Source of the DNA: DASZCR01 sp035942915
GTDB taxonomy: Bacteria; Acidobacteriota; Blastocatellia; Pyrinomonadales; Pyrinomonadaceae
Direction: 5' to 3'
Assembly: GCA_035942915.1 (NCBI GenBank)
Contig: DASZCR010000133.1
Span: 1 to 13,913, forward strand
DNA length: 13,913 bases
Numbering within the stretch: the stretch's first letter is position 1; every line of letters starts with the position of its first letter. Below are positions 7,203 to 13,803 of the stretch, piece by piece. The position numbers were made by a program, and so were the translations under genes. The notes under the pieces were generated by a model. That model had not been told where the DNA came from and searched no databases. It saw nothing but the letters and a program-made list of their open reading frames with translations.

Positions 7203-9113
7203 ATGTGTTCATCTGAACAGTCTTACTTGGACGGTCTCTCTCCCGATGAACGCGCTCTGCTGCGTTGCAGACTCGTGAGAAGGCTCGAAGAGAGAGGCGA
7301 TTACGAAGAGGCGAGCGCGGTGTTGGGAGAGTTGTGGCCGCGCGTCGGCGAGCGTCCTGCGGTCGAGGGTCTGGCCGACGAGGTCGCGGCAGAAGTCTTG
7401 CAACAGGCAGGCGTCTTGACGAGCAGTCTGGGCAGCGCCAAGCAGATTGAATGGGCGCAGGAGACGGCCAAGAATCTGCTTAGCGAAAGCGTCGAAATCT
7501 TCCAGAGGTTAGGCGCGCGGGAGAAGGCTCTGGAAGCCCACGCCGACCTCGCGCTCTGCTACTGGCGCAACGGCTCCTTCGACGAGGCGCGCCACCTGCT
7601 TCGACGGGTCTTGAACTGCCTCGGAGAGTCGAACGTCGAGTTGGCGGCGGCCGTCCTCTTGCGCAGCGCGATGGTCGAGAGAACCGCCAAGAGAATCAAA
7701 GAGGCGCTGCAAATCCACCTTCAGGCTTCGCCCCTGTTCGAGCGCATCGACAACCACACGCTGAGGGGAAAGTTTCACGGCAGTTTCGCGCTCGTCCTGA
7801 GAGACTTGGGGACGGCCGAGAACCGTCCGGACTACATCGACCGCGCGTTAATCGAATACTCTGCGGCCAGTTATCACTTCGAGCAGGCGGGACACGAACG
7901 CTACTGCGCACGCGTCGAAAACAATCTCGGATACCTGTTTTCGACCATCGGCAAGTTTGCGAAAGCACACGAGCACGTGCGGCGCGCGCGCGCTCTGTTC
8001 GTCAGATTGAAGGACGAGGGGAGCATCGCGCAGGTGGACGACACTGCGGCGCGTGTGCTGCTCGCGGAGGGGCGCGCGGCAGAGGCCGAGGAGGTGGCGC
8101 GCGCAGCCGTGCGGACGCTGGAAAAGGGCGGCGAACAGGCGCTTCTGGCCGAGGTTTTGACGACGCACGGCGTCGCGCTGGCGCGCACGTGCAACTATGA
8201 GGATGCGCGCCTCGCGCTGCAACGCGCCGTCCTCGTCGCCGAGCGTGCGGGTGACAGGGAGGGAGCGGGACAGGCCGCCCTGACCATCATCGAGGAGTTG
8301 TGCGAGCAGACGACGCCCGACGAGTTGGGGGCTGTTTACAGGCGCGCCACCTTCCTGCTCTCGCAGTCTCAACACCCATCTGTTCCGGGCCGCCTCGTCG
8401 CGTGCGCCGGGCGCGTCTTGGAGAGGCTCGCCTCATCCGTCGCGCCGTCGCGCGCGCCCGCGCGAAGTTTTGAGGACTTCAGACTCCCTTCCGGTTGGGA
8501 TAAATTCTCCTTCCGGGCAGAGGTCAACCGCTACGAAAGCTTCCTCATCGAACGCGCCTTGCGCGACTCGCAGGGCGTCGTCACGCGCGCCTCGCAACTG
8601 CTCGGCTTCAACCACTATCAGAGCCTTCTGACGCTGCTTCAGAAACGACACAACAGTCTGACTCCTGTGCGTTCGCCCATCTATCCGCGCAAGCGCAGCA
8701 TCGTCCGCGTCTCCGCGCGCGCGCCGCGCGGCAAGAGTGCCGTGACGATTCTGCACGCGGAAGATAACCCGATTATCGCAGACGCTCTGCGCGAAACGTT
8801 TGAGTCGGAAGGGTGGAGAGTCGAGACGTGTGCAGAGGGAACGAGCGCACTCGCACGCATCGAGGGCGAAGCGCATTTCGACCTGCTGCTCTTCGACTAC
8901 GATATGCCGGGTCTTGACGGGTTGGAGTTGACGCGCAGAGTGCGTGCGCTCGCGCATCGGAGCAGCATTCCCGTCGTGATGCTCTCGGCTCATGATTGTG
9001 AGACGGAGGCTTTGAGGGCGGGCGTCAATCTTTTTTTGCGTAAACCCGAAGCCGTGCAGGAGTTGGTCGAGACGGTCGCGCGGCTAATCGGAGAGAGGGC
9101 GCGAAAGCCTTGA
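7203..9113 (+). CDS. TPR - Fis-type HTH - receiver domain regulator, 636 aa
   Basis: An orphan signalling protein with three parts. Residues 1 to about 400 are paired amphipathic helices of TPR type, clearest at LEAHADLALCYWRNGSFDEA (about 109-129), ENNLGYLFSTIGKFAKAHEH (239-258), TAARVLLAEGRAAEAEEVAR (281-300) and the repeat at 321-341. Residues 440-485 resemble the Fis/NtrC C-terminal HTH (FLIERALRDSQG, then TRASQLLGFNHYQSLL). Residues 513-630 are a response-regulator receiver with all key residues: acidic pair Glu520-Asp521, phospho-acceptor Asp565 (LLFDYDMPGLDG), Ser595 and Lys614-Pro615. The receiver is at the C-terminus, the reverse of NtrC order, and there is no AAA+ domain. The ATG at 7203 has GGAAGG 5 nt upstream; an in-frame TTG 45 nt earlier is less likely. 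No kinase is adjacent; targets are unknown. Proteins of this architecture are, as I recall, common in Acidobacteriota. Confidence 0.9.
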   Translation: MCSSEQSYLDGLSPDERALLRCRLVRRLEERGDYEEASAVLGELWPRVGERPAVEGLADEVAAEVLQQAGVLTSSLGSAKQIEWAQETAKNLLSESVEIFQRLGAREKALEAHADLALCYWRNGSFDEARHLLRRVLNCLGESNVELAAAVLLRSAMVERTAKRIKEALQIHLQASPLFERIDNHTLRGKFHGSFALVLRDLGTAENRPDYIDRALIEYSAASYHFEQAGHERYCARVENNLGYLFSTIGKFAKAHEHVRRARALFVRLKDEGSIAQVDDTAARVLLAEGRAAEAEEVARAAVRTLEKGGEQALLAEVLTTHGVALARTCNYEDARLALQRAVLVAERAGDREGAGQAALTIIEELCEQTTPDELGAVYRRATFLLSQSQHPSVPGRLVACAGRVLERLASSVAPSRAPARSFEDFRLPSGWDKFSFRAEVNRYESFLIERALRDSQGVVTRASQLLGFNHYQSLLTLLQKRHNSLTPVRSPIYPRKRSIVRVSARAPRGKSAVTILHAEDNPIIADALRETFESEGWRVETCAEGTSALARIEGEAHFDLLLFDYDMPGLDGLELTRRVRALAHRSSIPVVMLSAHDCETEALRAGVNLFLRKPEAVQELVETVARLIGERARKP

Positions 9114-9210
9114 AGAGTTTCGCTTAACAAGCTCTCGGCGCGTGTCGGCGAAAGCCGGCGCGCGTCGGAGGCCGGCGTGGTTCCGGGTGGGGAGCCGCGC
9201 CGGTTAAGCA

Positions 9211-9250
9211 GAGGCGCAGTCGGGAGGTGGACGACTTCGGACTGCGCCTC
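9211..9250. terminator. Hairpin between convergent genes
   Basis: GAGGCGCAGTC (9211-9221) and GACTGCGCCTC (9240-9250) form a perfect 11-bp stem with an 18-nt loop. It lies 97 bp after the regulator's stop and 77 bp beyond the end of mdh. The downstream tail (AAGCATTTCT) is only weakly T-rich on the plus strand and poorer on the minus strand, so it may serve both genes. Another GC-rich stem (CCGGCGCG/CGCGCCGG) lies just upstream. Confidence 0.5.
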
Positions 9251-9326
9251 AAGCATTTCTAACAGAAAACACACACGCACCGGCAACAACCTCACGCCGC
9301 TCTCTCATGCTCAGAGGCAGGCCGAT

Positions 9327-10262
9327 TCAGAGTCCGAGCACGTTGACGAGTTCCTGCACGGAGGCGGCGCTCTTTTGCAGCGCGATGCGCTCTTCGGTCG
9401 TCAGGTTAATCTCGATAATCTGTTCGAGGCCGCGCGCACCCAGTTTGCAGGGTACGCCGACGTAGAGTCCCTGTATGCCATACTCGCCTTCGAGATAGGC
9501 GGCGCAGGGCAGTATCTTCTTCTTGTCCTTGAGAATCGATTCGGTCATCTCAACGGCCGCCGCCGACGGCGCGTAGTAGGCCGAGCCGGTCTTGAGCAGA
9601 GAGACAATCTCCGCGCCGCCGTTGGCCGTCCGTTTGACGATGGCGTCGAGTTGGTCTTTCGGCAGGAGTTCGGTGACGGGGATGCCCGCGCAGGTCGAAT
9701 AGCGCGGCAGCGGAACCATCGTATCGCCGTGACCGCCGAGGACGAAGGCCGTCACGTTCTCGACCGACACGTCGAGCGCCTCTGCCAGAAAGCAGCGCAT
9801 CCGCGCAGAGTCGAGCACGCCCGCCATGCCGATGACGCGGTGTTTGGGAAAGCCCGAACGCTTCAGAGCGACCTGACACATCGCGTCGAGCGGGTTCGAG
9901 ACGATGATGAGAATCGAATCGGGCGAATATTTAATCACCTCGTCAACGACGTTCGAGACGATACCGGCATTCGTCTTCAGCAGGTCGTCGCGGCTCATGC
10001 CGGGCTTGCGCGGCAGACCGGCCGTGATAATCACCACGTCAGAGTCCTTCGTCTCGGTGTAGTCGTTGGTCGCGCCGACGAGACGCGCGTCGTAGCCCTC
10101 GACGGGCGCGGCCTGCGCAAGGTCTAAAGCCTTGCCCTGCGGCACGCCTTCCACCACGTCAACCAACACGACATCGCCCAACTCCTTGCTCGCCAGCCAG
10201 TGCGCAGCCGTCGCGCCGACGTTGCCCGCGCCGACCACAGTAATCTTGTTTCGCTTGCCCAT
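9327..10262 (-). CDS. mdh: Malate dehydrogenase, LDH-like type, NAD-dependent, 311 aa
   Basis: Interconverts malate and oxaloacetate in the TCA cycle. The NAD-binding Rossmann motif is at residues 10-16 (VGAGNVG), and Asp35 (LVDVVEG) favours NAD over NADP. Arg85 and Arg91 (GLPRKPGMSRDDLL) are the malate-type substrate-loop arginines; a lactate dehydrogenase would have Gln at the first. Catalytic Asp151 and Arg154 (LDSARMR) and proton-relay His178 (GGHGDTM) are present. Length is typical. The ATG at 10262 follows the AGGAAAGGAC region. A longer reading frame runs upstream as far as 10811 but would overlap the Smr gene, so it is rejected. Divergent from smr with its own promoter. Sdh and mdh in one neighbourhood fit a housekeeping carbon-metabolism region. 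Confidence 0.97.
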   Translation of the reverse strand: MGKRNKITVVGAGNVGATAAHWLASKELGDVVLVDVVEGVPQGKALDLAQAAPVEGYDARLVGATNDYTETKDSDVVIITAGLPRKPGMSRDDLLKTNAGIVSNVVDEVIKYSPDSILIIVSNPLDAMCQVALKRSGFPKHRVIGMAGVLDSARMRCFLAEALDVSVENVTAFVLGGHGDTMVPLPRYSTCAGIPVTELLPKDQLDAIVKRTANGGAEIVSLLKTGSAYYAPSAAAVEMTESILKDKKKILPCAAYLEGEYGIQGLYVGVPCKLGARGLEQIIEINLTTEERIALQKSAASVQELVNVLGL

Positions 10263-10391
10263 CGTTTTCTTGTCCTTTCCTCCGAAGACGGGTATTAGAA
10301 CGGGGAGGCGTACTCGGTCGGGGCGCGCTCCTTCAGGCGTGCGACCGGCCTCCGTCGTCTCAAAGTCGTAGTGTTGGATAGAAGAAGCGCG

Positions 10392-10421
10392 AGTGTAAGG
10401 CGCGCGCAAAGCGGGTGTCAA
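10392..10421 (-). promoter_or_regulatory. Sigma70-type promoter of mdh
   Basis: A perfect -35 TTGACA (10421-10416 on the minus strand), an 18-nt spacer and TACACT (10397-10392). The predicted start is near 10385, with a leader of about 123 nt before the mdh ATG. The -35 box lies only 6 bp from the divergent smr start codon, so it overlaps the smr ribosome-binding region. Confidence 0.62.
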
Positions 10422-10427
10422 GGTAGC

Positions 10428-10877
10428 ATGATATTTACAGACTGGCTGCGCCGACTCTTTACACAACGAGCGCGCGAAGAGCGCGTCGAAGAGCTGTCTG
10501 CGAACGTGGAGGACGCGGGCGAGGAGACGGGAGACCCGTTCGACCCTTTCCCGGAGCCTGTCCGTCTCGAAATACGCGACGTGATTGACCTCCATTCCAT
10601 CCCTCCGCGCGAGGTGCGCGCCGTCGTCGAGGAGTATCTCTATCAGGCGCATCGCGCGGGCTTCGCTTCCGTCCGCATCATTCACGGCAAGGGCGTCGGC
10701 GTGCAGCGCGAAATCGTGCGCGGCGTCCTCTCGCGCACGCCCTTCGTCGCACACTACGCCGATGCGCCGCCCGAAGCCGGTGGATGGGGAGCGACTCTGG
10801 CGCGGCTGCACCCGCGCACGGAGGACGAAGAAGAGCTTGACGATGACGAAGTAGATGACGGGAGAGACGGCGCGTGA
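10428..10877 (+). CDS. Small Smr-domain protein, 149 aa
   Basis: A free-standing Smr (small MutS-related) domain protein; Smr domains bind and in several cases cut branched DNA or RNA. The domain covers about residues 47-127, with the two signature motifs: DVIDLHSIP (Asp54, His56; usually DLHG) and IIHGKGVG (His86, Gly87, Gly89). Residues 1-46 are a basic helix followed by an acidic spacer (REERVEELSANVEDAGEETG). The end is a highly acidic tail, EDEEELDDDEVDD (132-144). The ATG at 10428 has AAGG 5 nt upstream; a GTG 57 nt earlier in frame is less likely. Divergent from mdh; its stop is 9 bp from the stop of umuC on the other strand. No clear promoter of its own is seen. Exact substrate unknown. 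Confidence 0.85.
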   Translation: MIFTDWLRRLFTQRAREERVEELSANVEDAGEETGDPFDPFPEPVRLEIRDVIDLHSIPPREVRAVVEEYLYQAHRAGFASVRIIHGKGVGVQREIVRGVLSRTPFVAHYADAPPEAGGWGATLARLHPRTEDEEELDDDEVDDGRDGA

Positions 10878-10886
10878 GCGATGCTC

Positions 10887-12152
10887 TCAGGCGACGACCG
10901 AGAGCAACTCGTTCCAGCAGGTTGTGTAGCGCGGCGAGCGACGCGCGGCGCGCATCTGCCACGCCTGCTTGAAGCCGACGGCGGCCAGACGCACCGTGTC
11001 GCGCCCCATCCGCGCGTTAATCTCATCGACGGCCTTCATCACGCGCCGCACCTTCTCGCGGTCAACGCCGTCGAACAGGTTCCTCTGGACAGGCGAGGCA
11101 GGCACGAGTTCGCCGAGCATGACGCCTGCCTTCTTGAACGTCGTGCCTTCACGAAAGGCGCGCTCGACGGCCGCGTGCGCCTCGCGTATCAGTTCCGGCG
11201 TGAGGTCGGTCGGCGCTCCGAGACGGACGACGGCCGTCGGCGCGTAGAGCGCCCCCGCGAAGCGGTCTGTCAACAGGAAGACCGTGAGGACGCGCGCCGC
11301 CAGACGCTCGCGTCGCAACTTCTCGGCCGCGCGCGTGACGTGAAAGGCGACGGCCTCGCGAATCTCCGCCAGCGCGTGGACGGGTCTGCCGAAAGACCTT
11401 GACGAAGTGATTCCCTTCTTCGAGCGCGGCAGCGTTTCCAGCGTGTGACACGGCACGCCGCGCAACTCATGCACGAGGCGCAGGCCATCGACGCCCATCT
11501 TCCGCTTAATCCAGCGCGCGTCTGCGTCGCGCAGGTCGAGCGCGCTTTTGAAGCCCGCACCCTTGAGCAGTTGCGCGCGCCTGTGGCCGACGCCCCACAC
11601 GTCTTCGACGCCGACACTTGAGAGCGCACGCTCGACACGCGCCGGACTGAGGAGACTGACCACGCCCTCTGCCCTCTCCGATTTTTTGGCGACGTGCGCG
11701 GCCACCTTCGCCAGCGTCTTCGTCTGCGCGATGCCGACGCTCACCGGCAACCCCGTCCAACGCCTCACCGTCTGTCGCACCTCGCGCCCCGCCGCAGAGG
11801 CTTCCCTGTCGCCGCCGCGCGGCAGACTGACGAAGGCTTCGTCCACCGAATAGACCTCCACGTCCGCAGACCAATGGCCGAGCGTCTCCATCACGCGCGC
11901 AGACATGTCGCCGTACAGACCGTAGTTCGACGAGAGAACTTCGACGCCGTGTCTTTCGACAAGTTCGCGCACCTCGAAGAGCGGCACTCCCATCCTGATG
12001 CCGAGCGCCTTCGCCTCCTCAGAACGCGAGACGACACAGCCGTCGTTGTTCGAGAGCACGACGACGGGACGCCCCAACAGTTTCGGATTGAAGACGCGCT
12101 CGCAAGAGACGTAGAAGTTGTTACAGTCGACGAGCGCGAAGACGTTCGACAT
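10887..12152 (-). CDS. umuC: DNA polymerase V catalytic subunit (Y-family), 421 aa
   Basis: A Y-family translesion polymerase, full length (E. coli UmuC is 422 aa). Catalytic metal ligands are Asp9 (ALVDCNNFYVSCERVF) and Asp104-Glu105 (YSVDEAFVSL); Tyr14 sits at the steric-gate position. The palm/fingers motif LSNNDGCVVSRSEEAKALGI (33-52), the HhH thumb (VEDVWGVGHRRAQLLKGAG, about 182-200) and the little-finger domain (about 230-350) follow. QRNLFDG near residue 368 resembles a sliding-clamp binding motif, and the C-terminus (SPRYTTCWNELL) is the UmuC-type tail domain, absent from DinB. The ATG is preceded by GGAG at 5 nt. Gene order is umuD-25 bp-umuC, one transcription unit. Confidence 0.96.
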   Translation of the reverse strand: MSNVFALVDCNNFYVSCERVFNPKLLGRPVVVLSNNDGCVVSRSEEAKALGIRMGVPLFEVRELVERHGVEVLSSNYGLYGDMSARVMETLGHWSADVEVYSVDEAFVSLPRGGDREASAAGREVRQTVRRWTGLPVSVGIAQTKTLAKVAAHVAKKSERAEGVVSLLSPARVERALSSVGVEDVWGVGHRRAQLLKGAGFKSALDLRDADARWIKRKMGVDGLRLVHELRGVPCHTLETLPRSKKGITSSRSFGRPVHALAEIREAVAFHVTRAAEKLRRERLAARVLTVFLLTDRFAGALYAPTAVVRLGAPTDLTPELIREAHAAVERAFREGTTFKKAGVMLGELVPASPVQRNLFDGVDREKVRRVMKAVDEINARMGRDTVRLAAVGFKQAWQMRAARRSPRYTTCWNELLSVVA

Positions 12153-12177
12153 CGCTTCTCCACCCCATTCCTGTTCG

Positions 12178-12600
12178 TCAGTAAGAATGAATCGCGTGCA
12201 TCACGCGCCCCCACACCTCGAACTCCATTCCGTCCGTGATTTCCAGCGGCTCGTAAGCCTCGTTTTCCGGCACGAGCCAGACGCGCCCCTCGATGATACG
12301 TAGACGCTTTACGCACAACTCGTCGTCGATGCGCGCGATGACGATGTCGCCGTCGTCTGAGCCGACGGCGCGGTCAACGACGAGAATCGCGCCCGGCCGA
12401 ATCCCCGCGCCGAGCATCGAGTCGCCCGCGACGCGCACGTAGAAGGTCGCCGCCGGGTGCTTGACGAGATGCCGGTTGAGGTCTATCCGCCCCTCGACGT
12501 AGCTTTCGGCCGGAGACGGGAACCCCGCCGAGACGCGCGCCGAAAAGAGCGGACGCGCCAACCTCGTCGCTCGTGCAGGCAGAAAAACGGCCTCAATCAT
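12178..12600 (-). CDS. umuD: UmuD-like autocleaving subunit of polymerase V, S24 family, 140 aa
   Basis: Accessory subunit and SOS-timed regulator of UmuC; RecA filaments trigger self-cleavage to UmuD'. Ser61 (VAGDSMLGAGI) and Lys98 (DDELCVKRLR) are the Ser/Lys dyad, at nearly the same positions as E. coli S60/K97. The expected cleavage site is Ala25-Gly26 (VSAGFPSPAE), where E. coli has Cys24-Gly25. Length is 140 aa against 139. The start chosen is the ATG at 12600, with AAAGGGG 5 nt upstream. A longer frame reaches 12672, but its start would lie upstream of the predicted -10 box. Followed after 25 bp by umuC. Confidence 0.95.
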   Translation of the reverse strand: MIEAVFLPARATRLARPLFSARVSAGFPSPAESYVEGRIDLNRHLVKHPAATFYVRVAGDSMLGAGIRPGAILVVDRAVGSDDGDIVIARIDDELCVKRLRIIEGRVWLVPENEAYEPLEITDGMEFEVWGRVMHAIHSY

Positions 12601-12647
12601 AAAAGCCCCTTTGTGTTTCACAGACGGAAGATTGTGCAACAGGCGGG

Positions 12648-12677
12648 ATTCTAACGCGCCGACGTGCGCCAAGACAA
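12648..12677 (-). promoter_or_regulatory. Promoter of umuDC with an inverted repeat over the -35 box
   Basis: TTGTCT (12677-12672), an 18-nt spacer and TAGAAT (12653-12648), matching consensus at 4 and 5 of 6 positions. The predicted start is near 12641. A perfect 7-bp inverted repeat, GCGCCAA (12666-12672) and TTGGCGC (12690-12696), has half-site centres 24 bp apart and one arm touching the -35. I see no CTGT-N8-ACAG, GAAC-N4-GTTC or GTTC-N7-GTTC type LexA box here. Confidence 0.5.
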
Positions 12678-12717
12678 GAGTTTTGTTTGTTGGCGCTTGA
12701 GCCGTGCGGAAAGCGAA

Positions 12718-12749
12718 AGCGGCGACCGGCGGGTGTGCGGGTCGCCGCT
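12718..12749 (-). terminator. Hairpin downstream of tRNA-Arg
   Basis: AGCGGCGACC and GGTCGCCGCT form a perfect 10-bp stem (12718-12727 with 12740-12749) and a 12-nt loop. In the direction of the tRNA it begins 13 nt after the CCA and is followed by TTCGCTTTCC, a modest T-rich tail. It also separates the tRNA from the umuDC promoter. Confidence 0.6.
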
Positions 12750-12762
12750 CTGACTGTAGTGC

Positions 12763-12839
12763 TGGTGCTCCCGGCTGGACTCTAACCAGCGACCTTCCGC
12801 TTAGGAGGCGGACGCTCTATACAACTGAGCTACGGGAGC
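12763..12839 (-). tRNA. tRNA-Arg, anticodon CCU (DNA CCT), CCA encoded
   Basis: A 77-nt cloverleaf including the CCA. The 7-bp acceptor (GCTCCCG/CGGGAGC), 4-bp D stem (GCTC/GAGC), 5-bp anticodon stem (TCCGC/GCGGA) and 5-bp T stem (GCTGG/CCAGC) are all perfectly paired. The anticodon loop is CTCCTAA, giving CCT, which reads AGG. A20, C35 and discriminator A73 agree with known arginine identity elements. T8, A14, G15, C48, T54, T55, A58 and C61 are standard. Two positions are not: position 19 is T instead of G and position 56 is A instead of C, so the G19-C56 tertiary pair becomes U19-A56. It lies 55 bp downstream of apt, same strand, and may be cotranscribed. Confidence 0.95.
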
Positions 12840-12894
12840 GCGTCTGTGTGGAAGTTAGCAGAAGCGTCGGCGGCGCGGCAAGCGCGTCTTGCGT

Positions 12895-13416
12895 TCAGGA
12901 CTGATACTTGAGTAGTGAGCGCACGTCGTAGCCTGCGAGTTTTTGTCGGCCGGGGAGGAATTCGAGTTCGACGACGAAGGTCAGACCGGCGACGCGTCCG
13001 CCGAGTTCTTCGACGAGGTTGACGACCGCTTTGGCCGTGCCGCCCGTCGCCAACAGGTCGTCGGCGATGAGGACGCGGTGGCCTTCGCCGACGGCGTCGC
13101 GGTGTATCTCCAGTGTGTCCTGCCCGTATTCGAGGTCGTAGGAGATGGAGGCGCATTCGGCCGGAAGTTTGCGCGGCTTGCGCACGGGAACGAAGCCCGC
13201 GCCGAGATGGTAGGCGAGCGCCGGGGCGAAGATGAAGCCGCGCGCTTCGATGCCGATGACCGTGTCGATTTGCGTTCCGCGAAACTGCTCGGCCATCGCG
13301 TCGATGGTGCGACGCAGCCCTTCGGCGTGCTTGAGCAGCGTCGTGATGTCGTAAAAGTTGATGCCCGGTTTCGGGAAATCGGGCACTTCGCGTATCAGTG
13401 ATTTGAGGTCGTCCAT
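12895..13416 (-). CDS. apt: Adenine phosphoribosyltransferase, 173 aa
   Basis: Purine salvage: adenine plus PRPP gives AMP and pyrophosphate. The PRPP-binding motif VLIADDLLATGGT (about residues 115-127), the EARGF loop (IGIEARGFIFAPALAY), the VRKPRKLP motif and YDLEYG are all at usual places. Length matches bacterial Apt (about 170 aa). The ATG at 13416 gives MDDLKSLIREVPDFPKPG, which aligns with the Bacillus subtilis start (MDLKQYVTIVPDYPK, recalled). No clear Shine-Dalgarno precedes it; an in-frame TTG five codons earlier, 3 nt after the acylphosphatase stop, is an alternative. Translation is probably coupled to the upstream acylphosphatase gene, 18 bp away. The tRNA-Arg follows. Confidence 0.95.
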   Translation of the reverse strand: MDDLKSLIREVPDFPKPGINFYDITTLLKHAEGLRRTIDAMAEQFRGTQIDTVIGIEARGFIFAPALAYHLGAGFVPVRKPRKLPAECASISYDLEYGQDTLEIHRDAVGEGHRVLIADDLLATGGTAKAVVNLVEELGGRVAGLTFVVELEFLPGRQKLAGYDVRSLLKYQS

Positions 13417-13434
13417 AGCTTCAGGAATCAAGTC

Positions 13435-13710
13435 TCATCTTTCTATACGAAATGTCGGATACTGCCCTGTCGGCTCGACGCTCACTTCTTCGACGTGTGT
13501 GACGTGCGCGTGGGCGGGGCCTGCGGCGAGGTCTTGTTTGAAACCTTCGACGCTTTCGAGCGCGCCCTCAGCGAGCGCCTCGACGCTGCCGTCCGCCAGA
13601 TTGCGCACGTAGCCCGTCACCTGATGACGCGCGGCCACGCGCTGCGTGAAGAAGCGAAAGCCGACGCCCTGCACTTCCCCTCTGATGTTGAACTTTCGTG
13701 CGACCTGCAA
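13435..13710 (-). CDS. acyP: Acylphosphatase, 91 aa
   Basis: Hydrolyses the carboxyl-phosphate bond of acylphosphates. The family signature is complete: GEVQGVGFRFFTQ with catalytic Arg19, then VTGYVRNLADGSVEALAEG with catalytic Asn37. Length is the usual 90-100 aa. The start is TTG at 13710; it is supported by AGGGGG 7-8 nt upstream and by the standard N-terminal strand (VARKFNIRGEVQG); no ATG or GTG fits. Cytosolic, no signal peptide. First gene of an acyP-apt unit with its own promoter about 50 bp upstream. Confidence 0.94.
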   Translation of the reverse strand: MQVARKFNIRGEVQGVGFRFFTQRVAARHQVTGYVRNLADGSVEALAEGALESVEGFKQDLAAGPAHAHVTHVEEVSVEPTGQYPTFRIER

Positions 13711-13738
13711 AGCTTCGCCCCCTTGTTAAGTAGTGCTG

Positions 13739-13753
13739 TCGGCGCAGCGCCGA
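13739..13753 (-). other. Small hairpin in the acyP leader
   Basis: TCGGCG and CGCCGA form a perfect 6-bp stem with a 3-nt loop. It lies between the predicted -10 box and the acyP ribosome-binding site, so it would be in the mRNA leader. Confidence 0.4.
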
Positions 13754-13762
13754 GCGACGCGT

Positions 13763-13792
13763 ATCCTAAAAGAACTTCTGTCGAAAATGCAA
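13763..13792 (-). promoter_or_regulatory. Sigma70-type promoter of acyP-apt
   Basis: On the minus strand TTGCAT (13792-13787), an 18-nt spacer and TAGGAT (13768-13763). The -35 hexamer is identical to that proposed for sdhCAB. It lies in the 93-bp gap after the upstream gene. Confidence 0.5.
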
Positions 13793-13803
13793 TCCGGCCT
13801 CGT

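Noticed and set aside
6868..7212. A 114-aa minus-strand open frame in the 6761-7202 gap
   Set aside because: Ser/Arg-rich, no Shine-Dalgarno, no domain pattern; it overlaps the start of the regulator.
7158..9113. TTG start 45 nt upstream for the TPR-Fis-REC protein
   Set aside because: The ATG at 7203 has a better ribosome-binding site at correct spacing, and the added 15 residues carry no recognisable feature.
9177..10127. A 316-aa plus-strand open frame across mdh
   Set aside because: It is antisense to a complete malate dehydrogenase with all catalytic residues; its composition is Arg/Asp/Val-rich, typical of GC-rich shadow frames.
9327..10811. A 494-aa version of the malate dehydrogenase
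   Set aside because: The extra 183 residues would be antisense to the smr gene and cross the mdh promoter; the ATG at 10262 gives the canonical N-terminus.
12178..12672. A 164-aa version of UmuD
   Set aside because: Its start lies upstream of the predicted -10 box, and the 140-aa form matches the family length and has a strong ribosome-binding site.
12601..12839. tRNA-adjacent umuDC as the edge of an integrated element
   Set aside because: No integrase, no visible repeat of the tRNA 3' end elsewhere in the window, and the flanking genes share the same base composition and codon use.
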